Below, piece after piece: positions 1 through 5,984 of a DNA stretch of 6,467 nucleotides. Each line of letters starts with the position of its first letter. Position 1 is the stretch's first letter. A program made the translations under genes and the position numbers. The stretch lies in the NCBI GenBank assembly GCA_027296525.1, contig JAPUJA010000160.1, positions 1 through 6,467 of the forward strand. The letters run 5' to 3'. The stretch comes from Pseudomonadota bacterium. GTDB taxonomy: Bacteria > Pseudomonadota > Alphaproteobacteria > UBA828 > JAPUJA01. The notes beneath the pieces were generated by a model. It had not been told where the DNA came from and made no database searches. It was given only the letters and a program-made list of their open reading frames with translations.

Positions 1-1213
1 CGAGGTGCCGGCCGCGCACGCGGAGAAGATGGCCGAGCCCTTCATCCACCGTCAGACGCTGGCGAGCGTGGTGCGTTATTCGAGTGTCGAGCTGGGTGCG
101 CTCGAGGCCAAGATCGCCCACGCCGCCGATCAGGCGCTGGCCCTCGAGCAAACCCTCTTCGATCAGCTGGTTGCCGAGGTCGCGGCCCGGAGCGAGGACA
201 TCGCGCGGGCCGCGAAGGCCGTGGCCGAGCTCGACCTGGCGGGCGCGCTCGCGACCCTCGCGCTCGATTCTGATTACACCCGCCCGATCGTCGATGCCTC
301 GACGGCCTTCGAGGCCACGGGCGCCCGCCATCCGGTGGTCGAGGCGATCGGCGCCCTCAAGACGGGCGCTGCCGCCGCGGGCGCCGTCAAGACGGGCGTG
401 GGGCCTCAACCCTTCGTTCCCAACGACTGTGATCTCGGGCCGGATCAAAGGCTCTGGCTGGTGACGGGTCCGAACATGGCGGGCAAGAGCACCTTCTTGC
501 GCCAGAACGCGCTGATCGCCGTGCTCGCCCAGATGGGCTCCTACGTCCCGGCGAAGAGCGCCCATATCGGCGTGGTCGACCGGCTCTTCAGCCGCGTGGG
601 TGCGGCCGATGATCTCGCGCGCGGGCGCTCGACCTTCATGGTCGAGATGATCGAAACGGCCGCGATTCTGAACCAGGCGGGCCCGCGCTCGCTCGTGATC
701 CTCGATGAGATCGGGCGGGGCACGGCGACCTTCGACGGGCTCTCGATCGCCTGGGCGAGCGTCGAGCATCTGCACGAGGTCAACCGCTGCCGCGCGCTCT
801 TCGCGACCCATTTCCACGAGCTGACGGCGCTCAAAGAAAAGCTCGACGCGCTCGCCTGTTACACCATGCGCGTCAAGGAGTGGAAGGGCGAGGTCGTCTT
901 CCTGCACGAGGTCGCGCCGGGCGCGGCGGATCGCTCCTACGGCATCCATGTGGCGAAGCTCGCCGGCCTGCCCCAGCCCGTGATTCAGCGCGCCGAAGAG
1001 GTCTTGAAGACCATCGAGGCGGGCGAGAGCGGCGGCGCGATCGCAAAGCTCGCCGACGACCTCCCGCTCTTCAGCGCGGTGACGAGCCCGGCCGCGAACA
1101 CGCCCTCGGCGCTTGATCAGGCGCTCACCGAGCTCAACCCGGACGAGCTCACCCCCAAACAGGCGCTCGAGCTGATCTATCGCTTGAAGGCGCTTCTGCC
1201 TGAAGAAGGCTAG
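1..1213 (+). CDS. mutS: DNA mismatch repair protein MutS, C-terminal part (5' end outside the window)
   Basis: MutS is the ATPase that recognises mismatches and small loops in DNA and recruits MutL. The window holds about 402 codons of a protein that is usually 850-900 residues long, so the mismatch-binding and connector domains lie upstream. The frame is open to the window edge. Its first residues (Glu-Val-Pro-Ala-Ala-His) fit the family's core/clamp segment just before the FIHRQTLA stretch, so the GTG at position 5 is an internal valine and not a start. Counting from that valine, helical core and lever segments occupy about residues 1-100. The ATPase domain follows, with Walker A GPNMAGKST (155-163), a GRSTFMVEM segment (207-215), Walker B plus D-loop ILDEIGRGT (232-240) and the H-loop ATHFHEL (267-273). 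The C-terminal tail ends in the usual small helical dimerisation region (LNPDELTPKQALELIYRLK). It stops at TAG, 72 bp before the next gene on the same strand. The ATPase appears intact. The identity is very secure. Confidence 0.97.
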   Translation, partial: EVPAAHAEKMAEPFIHRQTLASVVRYSSVELGALEAKIAHAADQALALEQTLFDQLVAEVAARSEDIARAAKAVAELDLAGALATLALDSDYTRPIVDASTAFEATGARHPVVEAIGALKTGAAAAGAVKTGVGPQPFVPNDCDLGPDQRLWLVTGPNMAGKSTFLRQNALIAVLAQMGSYVPAKSAHIGVVDRLFSRVGAADDLARGRSTFMVEMIETAAILNQAGPRSLVILDEIGRGTATFDGLSIAWASVEHLHEVNRCRALFATHFHELTALKEKLDALACYTMRVKEWKGEVVFLHEVAPGAADRSYGIHVAKLAGLPQPVIQRAEEVLKTIEAGESGGAIAKLADDLPLFSAVTSPAANTPSALDQALTELNPDELTPKQALELIYRLKALLPEEG

Positions 1214-1285
1214 GGGCACCGATCCCGTCGCCGTCTTGCGGCCAAGCCGTTTTGTCCCGCCACGACCCCGTGCTAAGCAGGCGCC

Positions 1286-2215
1286 ATGGCGCTCCTGTTC
1301 AAGAGTCATCTCGACGATCCCGAGGCTTGGCGACGCGCGCTGCTTGCGCTCGAACCCGATCTCGATTTTCGCGTCTGGCCCGAGACCGGCGCCCGGGATG
1401 AGATCGAGGCGGCCCTCGTCTGGGCGCCCGAGCCCGGCGACCTCGCGCGCTATCCGAACTTGAGGCTCATCGCCTCGCTCGGCGCGGGCGTCGATAACAT
1501 CCTCTCCGATCCCGATCTGCCGGCCGAGGTACCGATCACCCGCATCATCGATCCCGACCTCACGCGCCAGATGAGCGAGTACGCGCTGACGCAAATTCTC
1601 CGCTTTCACCGCCGGATGGACGATTACGAGCGCCAGCAGAGAGCGGGCGTCTGGCGCGTGCTGGCGCAACCGCTGACGGCCGAGCGGCGCGTCGGGATTC
1701 TCGGCCTCGGCGTCTTGGGCAGCGATCTCGCGCGCAAGCTCGCCGCGCTCGGCTTCGATGTCGCCGGCTGGAGCCGCACGCCCAAGGAGATCGAGGGCAT
1801 CACGGGCTTCACAGGTGAGGAGGGCCTCGAAGGCTTTCTCACAGGGACCGAGATCCTCGTCTGTCTCCTGCCGCTGACGCCGGAGACCGAAGGGATCCTC
1901 GATAAAGACCTGCTCGCCGCCTTGCCGGAAGGGGCCTATCTCGTCAACTGCGCGCGCGGCGAGCATCTCATCGAGAAGGATCTCGTGGCGGCGCTCGATG
2001 AGGGGCGCCTCGCGGGCGCGGCGCTCGACGTCTATCGCGCGGAGCCGCTCGCGCCCGATCATCCCTTCTGGGCCCACCCCAAGGTAATCGTGACGCCCCA
2101 TTGCGCGAGCGTGACGACGCCCGCCTCCTCGGCCCCGCAATTTCTCGACAACCTCAAGCGCGCGCGCGCGGGCCGGGCGCCGTCGAACCTCGTCGATCCG
2201 TCGCGCGGCTATTGA
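1286..2215 (+). CDS. ghrA: Glyoxylate/hydroxypyruvate reductase A-like D-2-hydroxyacid dehydrogenase
   Basis: This is a 309-residue cytosolic NAD(P)H-dependent D-2-hydroxyacid dehydrogenase. It matches the GhrA branch, which reduces glyoxylate to glycolate and hydroxypyruvate to glycerate (E. coli GhrA has 312 residues). GhrA-like stretches include ALVWAP (43-48), SLGAGVDNILS (64-74), the MDDYERQQ region (111-118) and a C-terminus ending RGY. The Rossmann dinucleotide site is GLGVLG (140-145). The catalytic set is Arg224 in NCARGEH, Glu253 in the AEPL segment and His272 in TPHCAS. A serine-arginine pair follows the Rossmann beta2 strand (WSRTPK, 162-167), which family knowledge links to NADPH preference; that is inference. 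ATG 1286 is the only sensible start. AGCAGG lies just upstream as a weak ribosome site. Substrate choice within the family cannot be read from sequence, so the gene symbol is a family-level call. Confidence 0.88.
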   Translation: MALLFKSHLDDPEAWRRALLALEPDLDFRVWPETGARDEIEAALVWAPEPGDLARYPNLRLIASLGAGVDNILSDPDLPAEVPITRIIDPDLTRQMSEYALTQILRFHRRMDDYERQQRAGVWRVLAQPLTAERRVGILGLGVLGSDLARKLAALGFDVAGWSRTPKEIEGITGFTGEEGLEGFLTGTEILVCLLPLTPETEGILDKDLLAALPEGAYLVNCARGEHLIEKDLVAALDEGRLAGAALDVYRAEPLAPDHPFWAHPKVIVTPHCASVTTPASSAPQFLDNLKRARAGRAPSNLVDPSRGY

Positions 2216-2286
2216 GCGCCCCGCAAAACGCCTCGATCCGGGAAGGAGGCGCGGCGCGCTCGCTCGCCCCAAGGGCATCGCGCGCC

Positions 2287-2292
2287 TATATT
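2287..2292 (+). promoter_or_regulatory. Possible -10 element for the small secreted protein
   Basis: TATATT is an AT-rich island in GC-rich DNA about 46 bp before the ATG at 2339. It differs from the TATAAT consensus at one base. A matching -35 box is not visible at 16-18 bp spacing, so the assignment rests on the -10 alone. Confidence 0.35.
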
Positions 2293-2325
2293 CATAAGGT
2301 GGCTCCTCGCGCGCCCTGATCTTAC

Positions 2326-2332
2326 GGGAGGA
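2326..2332 (+). promoter_or_regulatory. Ribosome binding site of the small secreted protein
   Basis: GGGAGGA is a strong Shine-Dalgarno match. Its GAGG core lies 7 nt from the ATG at 2339 but only 4 nt from the in-frame GTG at 2336, so it favours the ATG as the true start. It is the clearest ribosome site in the window. Confidence 0.7.
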
Positions 2333-2338
2333 AAAGTG

Positions 2339-2584
2339 ATGAAGAATCGCGCCGTTCTGTTCGCCGCCCTGCTCCTGCTGGGCATCTCGCCCGCGCTTGC
2401 CTCCGAATGCCCGCTCGATATGGGCAAGATCGACGCCGCGCTCGCCGGCAACCCGTCTTTGAGCGCCGCGGAGCTTGCCAAGGTCACCGAGCTCCGCAGC
2501 CAGGGCGAGGCGTCGCACAACGCCGGCGATCACGGCGGGGCGGTCGAGGCGCTCCGCGAAGCGATGGCGATCCTCGGGATCTAG
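2339..2584 (+). CDS. Small secreted helical (TPR-like) protein
   Basis: This is an 81-residue protein of unknown function. It begins with a clear Sec signal peptide: positive MKNR, a hydrophobic stretch rich in Leu and Ala (about residues 5-17), then SPALA followed by SECPLD, with predicted cleavage after ALA. The mature part is only about 60 residues. It has one Cys near its N-terminus (CPLDMGKIDAAL) and an amphipathic helix pair spanning LSAAELAKVTELRSQGEASH and DHGGAVEALREAMAILGI. The second half resembles a single tetratricopeptide-type hairpin (GEASHNAGDHGGAVEALREA). I recall similar short secreted proteins in other alphaproteobacteria ending at the same LGI, but know no assigned role. 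The start is ATG 2339 rather than GTG 2336, because of ribosome-site spacing. A 15-bp tandem repeat begins in its last codons. The lone Cys could be reduced or form an intermolecular disulfide in the periplasm; that is speculation. Confidence 0.8.
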   Translation: MKNRAVLFAALLLLGISPALASECPLDMGKIDAALAGNPSLSAAELAKVTELRSQGEASHNAGDHGGAVEALREAMAILGI

Positions 2585-2646
2585 CCCCTCGGGATCGAGA
2601 TCCTCGGGATCGAGCTCCTCGGGATCGAGATCCTCGGCATCGAATA
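2572..2646 (+). repeat. 15-bp tandem repeat, five units, spanning a stop codon
   Basis: There are five back-to-back 15-bp units with consensus cctcgggatcgagat, starting at 2572, 2587, 2602, 2617 and 2632. The second and fourth are identical. The third differs at one base, the fifth at three and the first at its 3' end. The first unit lies inside the small secreted gene and supplies its last codons and TAG stop. The unit is a multiple of three, so the frame stays open after the TAG: four further LGIE-type pentapeptides would be read before TAA at 2645-2647. GATC occurs repeatedly, and short CGAG-N3-CTCG palindromes recur at each unit junction. It has no spacers and is not CRISPR. Replication slippage is the simplest origin. 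Confidence 0.9.
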
Positions 2647-2670
2647 AACCGCAGGCCGGGCCCCTCCGCT

Positions 2671-2690
2671 CTTTTAGGGTCTTTTAGGGT
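2671..2690 (+). repeat. 10-bp tandem duplication
   Basis: The decamer cttttagggt occurs twice in direct succession, followed by cg. It lies in the gene-free stretch between the tandem repeat and the reading-frame remnant. No stem precedes the T-runs closely enough for a convincing terminator. Confidence 0.85.
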
Positions 2691-2706
2691 CGTCCCGGCG
2701 TCCTGA

Positions 2707-2862
2707 AAGCCGGCGTCGATATCGCCCGCGCTCGATGCCGGCGAGGCCTACGTCGAAGGGCTCTTGGATTCAGGGCTCGTCTTGGGCGCCGTCCTGCAGC
2801 TGGCGGGAGAGAGCCGTATCGTCGGCGAAATCGAGGTCAGGCTTAAAGAAGCGCGCGTCTGA
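2707..2862 (+). pseudogene. Coding-like reading frame without a start (probable gene remnant)
   Basis: After an in-frame TGA at 2704-2706, a frame stays open for 51 codons and ends at TGA 2860-2862. From about 2728 it reads ALDAGEAYVEGLLDSG, then VLGAVLQLAGES, then GEIEVRLKEARV. The codons match real genes here (GCC, CTC, GTC, ATC, GAG dominate), and the protein looks like an alpha/beta segment with alternating hydrophobics. No ATG or GTG lies in the open part. The first TTG (2764) has no ribosome site and would give only 32 residues. I do not recognise the family. The likeliest reading is the C-terminal remnant of a decayed or truncated gene, with its upstream part lost where the two tandem duplications now lie. 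It ends 30 bp from the convergent PP-loop gene. A chance open frame is possible in GC-rich DNA. Confidence 0.35.
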
Positions 2863-2892
2863 TGATCGCTTCTCGGCCCGCCGGCGTCGGAC

Positions 2893-3600
2893 TCAGGCAC
2901 CCTTCCGCGAGATCGCTTCGCGGGGGACGTCGCCGCCGGCGGGAATGAGATCGGCGAAGACGAAGCCGTCGCGCTCGACGATTTCCCCGGCCTCGACAGG
3001 CACGGGCCTTTCGAACATCGGGCCGTCATGGCAGAAGCTGTGGAACTCGCCGCGCTCGCCACAAGGATCGACCGAGCCGGGAAGATCGGCGAGAAAGCCT
3101 CGATCGAACTCACGGCCCGCGAAGGCTGGCGCGAGGGCCTTCGGATCGATGCAGGTGATCGTCGCGCGCAAGCCCGACGCGATCATCTCGTGGGCGAGCG
3201 CCTCCGTGGGTCGCCCCCACAAGGGAAAGAGCGGCTCGATGCCGCTCGCCTCGAGCCGCTCTTCCCGATAGGTCCGGACGTCCTCGAGGAACAGATCGCC
3301 GAACGCCATGGCGGCGATCCCGTCTCTCTTCGCTTCGCCCATGAGCGCCGCCATCGCCGCGTCGTAGGCCTCGTTGCTGCAGGGCTCAGGGATGAAGACG
3401 GTGTGCAGCGGAAGGCCAAGGGCGGCGGCCTGGCGTTCGAGCAACTCGAGACGAACCGCGTGCATGGCGACGCGCGCACGTTTCGCGTTCACGGTGGTCA
3501 CGAGCCCGACGACCTCGAGGTTTCCGTCCCGGCGCAGCTCGTGAAGCGCCCAGGCGCTGTCCTTTCCGCTGCTCCAACAGAGCAGGACTTTGCTACGCAT
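2893..3600 (-). CDS. DUF71/COG2102 PP-loop ATPase (Dph6-related adenine nucleotide alpha hydrolase)
   Basis: This 235-residue protein belongs to the N-type ATP pyrophosphatase fold that adenylates a substrate carboxyl or amide. The N-terminal PP-loop is SSGKDS (10-15), after the beta strand KVLLCW. Family signatures follow: the helix/loop FGDLFLEDVRTYREERLEASG (100-120) leading to PLFPLWG (123-129), and DPCGERGEFHSFCHDGPMF (178-196), which corresponds to the substrate-binding end of Dph6-like proteins. In archaea and eukaryotes, relatives amidate diphthine on EF-2. Bacteria lack diphthamide, so that function should not be transferred. A role in cobalamin salvage has been proposed for some bacterial members, but nothing here shows a B12 context. 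ATG 3600 sits directly before the first strand and is a natural start, with only a weak purine-rich ribosome site. The gene is probably single. A palindromic element lies 23 bp upstream of its start codon, where a promoter would be expected. Confidence 0.88.
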   Translation of the reverse strand: MRSKVLLCWSSGKDSAWALHELRRDGNLEVVGLVTTVNAKRARVAMHAVRLELLERQAAALGLPLHTVFIPEPCSNEAYDAAMAALMGEAKRDGIAAMAFGDLFLEDVRTYREERLEASGIEPLFPLWGRPTEALAHEMIASGLRATITCIDPKALAPAFAGREFDRGFLADLPGSVDPCGERGEFHSFCHDGPMFERPVPVEAGEIVERDGFVFADLIPAGGDVPREAISRKGA

Positions 3601-3623
3601 CCCGCTTCGTCCGCTCGAAGCTG

Positions 3624-3779
3624 CCTAGAGCAATTCCACTTTGCGTGGAATCGCTCTGGATTTTTCCTCGCTCAACCCCAGTGCCCCTTTGGGACACGGC
3701 TTGAGCGGGCTCGGGCGCATAAGCGCCGGGCCGCGTTTGCGGCCTGGAGCGGCTCCGATCAAACTTGAGCCGCTCTAGG
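3624..3779. repeat. Compound palindromic intergenic element
   Basis: About 156 bp are bounded by perfect 8-bp inverted ends, CCTAGAGC (3624-3631) and GCTCTAGG (3772-3779). Inside are at least five stem-loops in series. They are 3627-3657 (13-bp stem around tttgc, with one A-C mismatch that becomes G-U in minus-strand RNA), 3670-3706 (outer gctcaa/ttgagc, inner gtgcccc/gggacac), 3714-3727 (ggcgc/gcgcc, loop ataa), 3729-3744 (ggccgc/gcggcc, loop gttt) and 3748-3774 (agcggctc/gagccgct). The gcaattccactttgcgtgg core resembles dispersed palindromes I recall from alphaproteobacterial intergenic regions. The likely class is a REP/BIME-like non-autonomous element. A structured RNA or a regulator of the adjacent PP-loop gene is also possible. 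Confidence 0.65.
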
Positions 3780-3847
3780 AAACGCCCGCGTCGGCGCGCC
3801 CGTGGCGCATCCTGCCCGGCGTTTGTCGCCTAAAACGTTGAGAGAAG

Positions 3848-3923
<76 letters not shown>

Positions 3924-3973
3924 TCACAGAGTCGTCTGGGCGGGCGCGGGGTCGCCGTTCCCGGCCGCCCTTG

Positions 3974-4002
3974 AAACTAGGCACGCCCCTGGCCCCGCGC
4001 AA
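3974..4002 (-). promoter_or_regulatory. Putative sigma-70-type promoter of tRNA-Ala
   Basis: On the minus strand TTGCGC (4002-3997) is separated by exactly 17 bp from TAGTTT (3979-3974). Each box matches the consensus at three key positions. Transcription would start about 43 nt before the mature tRNA 5' end, which is normal for a processed precursor. It lies between the end of the FYDLN gene and the tRNA, so it would make the tRNA independent of the upstream gene. Confidence 0.4.
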
Positions 4003-4068
4003 GGGGGATTTGCTTGCCGGCCCTCAGGGCCTTGAGGCGCGCGCGCGTGAAAGGCCGCGAGCCGCAGC

Positions 4069-4446
4069 CTAGGATTCCTCTTCCCCCTTCTTCTCCTCGA
4101 TCACCTCGATCACCTCGGCCATGTCGTCCTCGTCTTTGCCGAGTTCGGAGGCGTCCTCGATGGTGTCCCCGCCCTTGTTTTTTTCGTCCTTGTCGACAGC
4201 CTCGATCTCTTTGGCCGGGGGAGGGGTGTCATCGGGCGTCTTCTCAGGCGTCTTCTCAGGCGTCTTCTTGGGGATCTCGCGGGCTTTCTCCGCGCCCGGC
4301 GCCCGGCGCGCGCGCGGCTTGGGCGCCGGCTCGGGCTCGTGGACCGTCTCGCATTTCGGGCAAATGATCGGGTTGCGACGAAGATCGTAGAAGCGAGCGC
4401 CACAGTCCCGGCAGGTACGCTTCACTCCCCATTCGGCTTTCACCAC
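4069..4446 (-). CDS. FYDLN-acid family zinc-ribbon protein (TIGR02300-type)
   Basis: This is a 125-residue cytosolic protein of a small family found mainly in alphaproteobacteria, function unknown. The N-terminus carries the hallmark WGVKRTCRDCG followed by FYDL (19-22), here FYDLRRNPIICPKC. Cys12, Cys15, Cys29 and Cys32 form two CxxC pairs likely to bind one zinc. The rest is low-complexity and probably disordered: a basic, proline-rich section (about 37-66), a KTPE repeat (61-72), then a very acidic tail rich in Asp and Glu (about 79-125). The start is GTG at 4446, giving MVKAEWG, which fits the family's usual M-x-K-x-E-W-G. An in-frame GTG follows at once. GGAGG on the minus strand (4463-4459) lies 12 nt upstream, slightly far. 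The zinc ribbon hints at nucleic-acid or protein binding, but that is inference. The gene is divergent from aroA and followed by tRNA-Ala. Confidence 0.9.
   Translation of the reverse strand: MVKAEWGVKRTCRDCGARFYDLRRNPIICPKCETVHEPEPAPKPRARRAPGAEKAREIPKKTPEKTPEKTPDDTPPPAKEIEAVDKDEKNKGGDTIEDASELGKDEDDMAEVIEVIEEKKGEEES
4235..4270 (-). repeat. 12-bp tandem repeat inside the FYDLN-acid gene
   Basis: Three consecutive 12-bp units (ggcgtcttctca twice, then ggcgtcttcttg, as read on the plus strand) encode the KTPE tetrapeptide run in the linker between the zinc ribbon and the acidic tail. The unit preserves frame, and copy number would vary only linker length. Confidence 0.85.
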
Positions 4447-4552
4447 GGCTCGAACTTGCCTCCGTTATGATCGTCAGGGGTTGGAGAGAGCGCCCAATTG
4501 CCACGATCGCTCGGCCCTGTCAAAACGAAAATCAGCCCGAGGCGATCGGCTC

Positions 4553-4581
4553 TTAGCCTTCCCCCGCCGCCACGCTATGAT
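4553..4581 (+). promoter_or_regulatory. Putative aroA promoter placed for a leaderless transcript
   Basis: TATGAT (4576-4581) matches the -10 consensus at five of six bases. TTAGCC, 17 bp upstream (4553-4558), is a weak -35. Only 8 bp separate the -10 box from the aroA ATG, so transcription would begin at or within a base or two of the start codon. No purine-rich ribosome site lies before that ATG, which agrees with a leaderless message. Confidence 0.45.
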
Positions 4582-4589
4582 AGCCCGCC

Positions 4590-5984
4590 ATGAGCGCAAG
4601 CAAGCAGACCAAGGCGCGTGCCGCCGCGCAGGAGCGCTCGCTGGACCCGGTCGCCCAGGACCCGGCCAAAGCGCTCCTCTCGCGCCGAGTGCCCGCCTTT
4701 GGTGGCGGGACTCGGGTGCCCGGCGACAAGTCGATCTCCCATCGCGCGCTTATCCTGGGCGCGCTCGCCGTGGGCGAAACCACGATCGAGGGCCTGCTCG
4801 AGTCCGCCGACGTCATGGCCACCCTGGCCGCGCTGCGCGCGCTGGGCGTCGATATCGAGCACGCGGACGGCCTCTGGCGGGTCTTCGGCGCAGGCGTCGG
4901 CGGGCTCGGCGAAGCCGCGAGGGCGCTCGATCTCGGCAATTCAGGCACCGGCGTTCGCCTGCTCATGGGGGTTGCCGCGCAGCACCCGTTCACGACCTTC
5001 TTCACGGGCGATCCCTCGCTTTGCGCCCGCCCCATGGCCCGCGTGATCGAGCCGCTCGAAGGCATGGGGGCGAGTGTCGTGGCGCGCAGCGGCGGGCGCC
5101 TGCCGCTCGCGCTCCGCGGGCCGGAGCGTCTTCTGCCGGTTTCGCACCGCCTCGCCGTTCCTTCGGCCCAGGTCAAGTCGGCGATCCTGCTCGCGGGCCT
5201 CAACGCCCCGGGCGAAACCTCGGTCATCGAGGCCACGCCCACCCGGGATCACACCGAGCTCATGCTGCGCCATTTCGGCGCGCTCGTCGGGGTCGAGGCG
5301 GTGGAGGGCGAGACACGGATCACACTCGAGGGCGAAGCCGAGCTCAAGCCGCAAGCCGTCGCGGTTCCGGGCGATGTGAGCTCCGCCGCCTTTCCGCTCG
5401 CCGCCGCCCTCCTGGTTCCTGACGGTGATCTCACGCTTGAGAATGTCGGGCTCAATCCCCGGCGCTCGGGCCTGATCGAGACCCTGGGCGAGATGGGCGC
5501 CGCGATCGAGGTCCAAAACGCGCGCTCCGTGGGGGGCGAGGCGGTGGCCGATCTTCGGGTTCGCTCGAGCGCGCTTTCGGGCGTCGAGGTTCCGCCCGAG
5601 CGCGCGCCCCGCATGATCGACGAATATCCGGTCCTCGCGGTGCTCGCGGCTTGCGCGAGGGGGCCGACCGCGATGCGCGGGCTCGCCGAGCTCCGGGTCA
5701 AGGAGAGCGACCGGCTCCGGGCGATCGCCGAGGGGCTTTCCGCCTGCGGTGTCGCGCTCGAGCTCGCGGGCGACGACCTGATCGTCGAGGGCGCCGGGCA
5801 CCCGCCCAAAGGCGGCGTGACGATCGAGAGCCGGTTCGACCATCGCATCGCCATGGCGTTCCTGACCCTTGGCCTGGTTGCGGACGAGCCGGTCGGTGTC
5901 GACGACGGCTCGATGATCGAGACGAGTTTCCCTGATTTTATCGAGCTCATGAACCGGCTTGGAGCGGACATTGGCGAAGGTTGA
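4590..5984 (+). CDS. aroA: 3-phosphoshikimate 1-carboxyvinyltransferase (EPSP synthase), class II type
   Basis: AroA joins phosphoenolpyruvate to shikimate-3-phosphate, the sixth step of chorismate synthesis, in the cytosol. The 464 residues align along their length with the Agrobacterium CP4-type enzyme. Visible sites are PGDKS (44-48, Lys47), GNSGTG (116-121), RPM (147-149), PSAQVKSA (191-198), RDHTE (219-223), the PGDVSSAAFPLAAAL loop (260-274), DEYP (344-347, catalytic Asp344), ELRVKESDR (367-375, catalytic Glu372) and FDHRIAM (416-422). The first 36 or so residues are a hydrophilic, Ala-rich extension, longer than in CP4 and probably disordered. Two class II positions differ: Gly119 occupies the place of CP4 Ala100, and the NxTR motif reads NPRR (289-292). 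The ATG at 4590 is chosen as the first start after the promoter-like TATGAT. The last 14 bp overlap cmk, indicating an operon. Confidence 0.96.
   Translation: MSASKQTKARAAAQERSLDPVAQDPAKALLSRRVPAFGGGTRVPGDKSISHRALILGALAVGETTIEGLLESADVMATLAALRALGVDIEHADGLWRVFGAGVGGLGEAARALDLGNSGTGVRLLMGVAAQHPFTTFFTGDPSLCARPMARVIEPLEGMGASVVARSGGRLPLALRGPERLLPVSHRLAVPSAQVKSAILLAGLNAPGETSVIEATPTRDHTELMLRHFGALVGVEAVEGETRITLEGEAELKPQAVAVPGDVSSAAFPLAAALLVPDGDLTLENVGLNPRRSGLIETLGEMGAAIEVQNARSVGGEAVADLRVRSSALSGVEVPPERAPRMIDEYPVLAVLAACARGPTAMRGLAELRVKESDRLRAIAEGLSACGVALELAGDDLIVEGAGHPPKGGVTIESRFDHRIAMAFLTLGLVADEPVGVDDGSMIETSFPDFIELMNRLGADIGEG
5961..5964 (+). promoter_or_regulatory. Ribosome binding site that decides the cmk TTG start
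   Basis: GGAG inside the aroA coding end lies 6 nt before TTG 5971. No ATG or GTG is available in the cmk frame between the stop at 5950 and the Walker A motif, so this spacing selects TTG 5971 over the other in-frame TTG at 5959. Confidence 0.6.

Noticed and set aside
5..7. GTG at position 5 as start of the first gene
   Set aside because: The frame is open to the edge, and the residues around it match an internal MutS segment.
2572..2646. CRISPR-like array
   Set aside because: The 15-bp units are directly adjacent with no unique spacers, so this is a simple tandem repeat.
2585..2862. Gas vesicle protein GvpA-like remnant, because LGIELLGIE and LLDSGLVLGAV recall GvpA segments
   Set aside because: The first stretch is produced purely by the 15-bp repeat beyond a stop, and the two pieces are in different frames; the rest of the GvpA pattern is absent.
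2735..3271. Plus-strand frames opposite the PP-loop gene (also 3028-3768)
   Set aside because: Low-complexity Arg/Ser/Pro composition opposite a gene with intact family motifs; the second also runs through the palindromic element.
3627..3665. Rho-independent terminator (13-bp stem followed by a T-run on the plus strand)
   Set aside because: No plus-strand gene ends upstream of it, the T-run is offset by three bases from the stem, and the stem belongs to a larger palindromic element.
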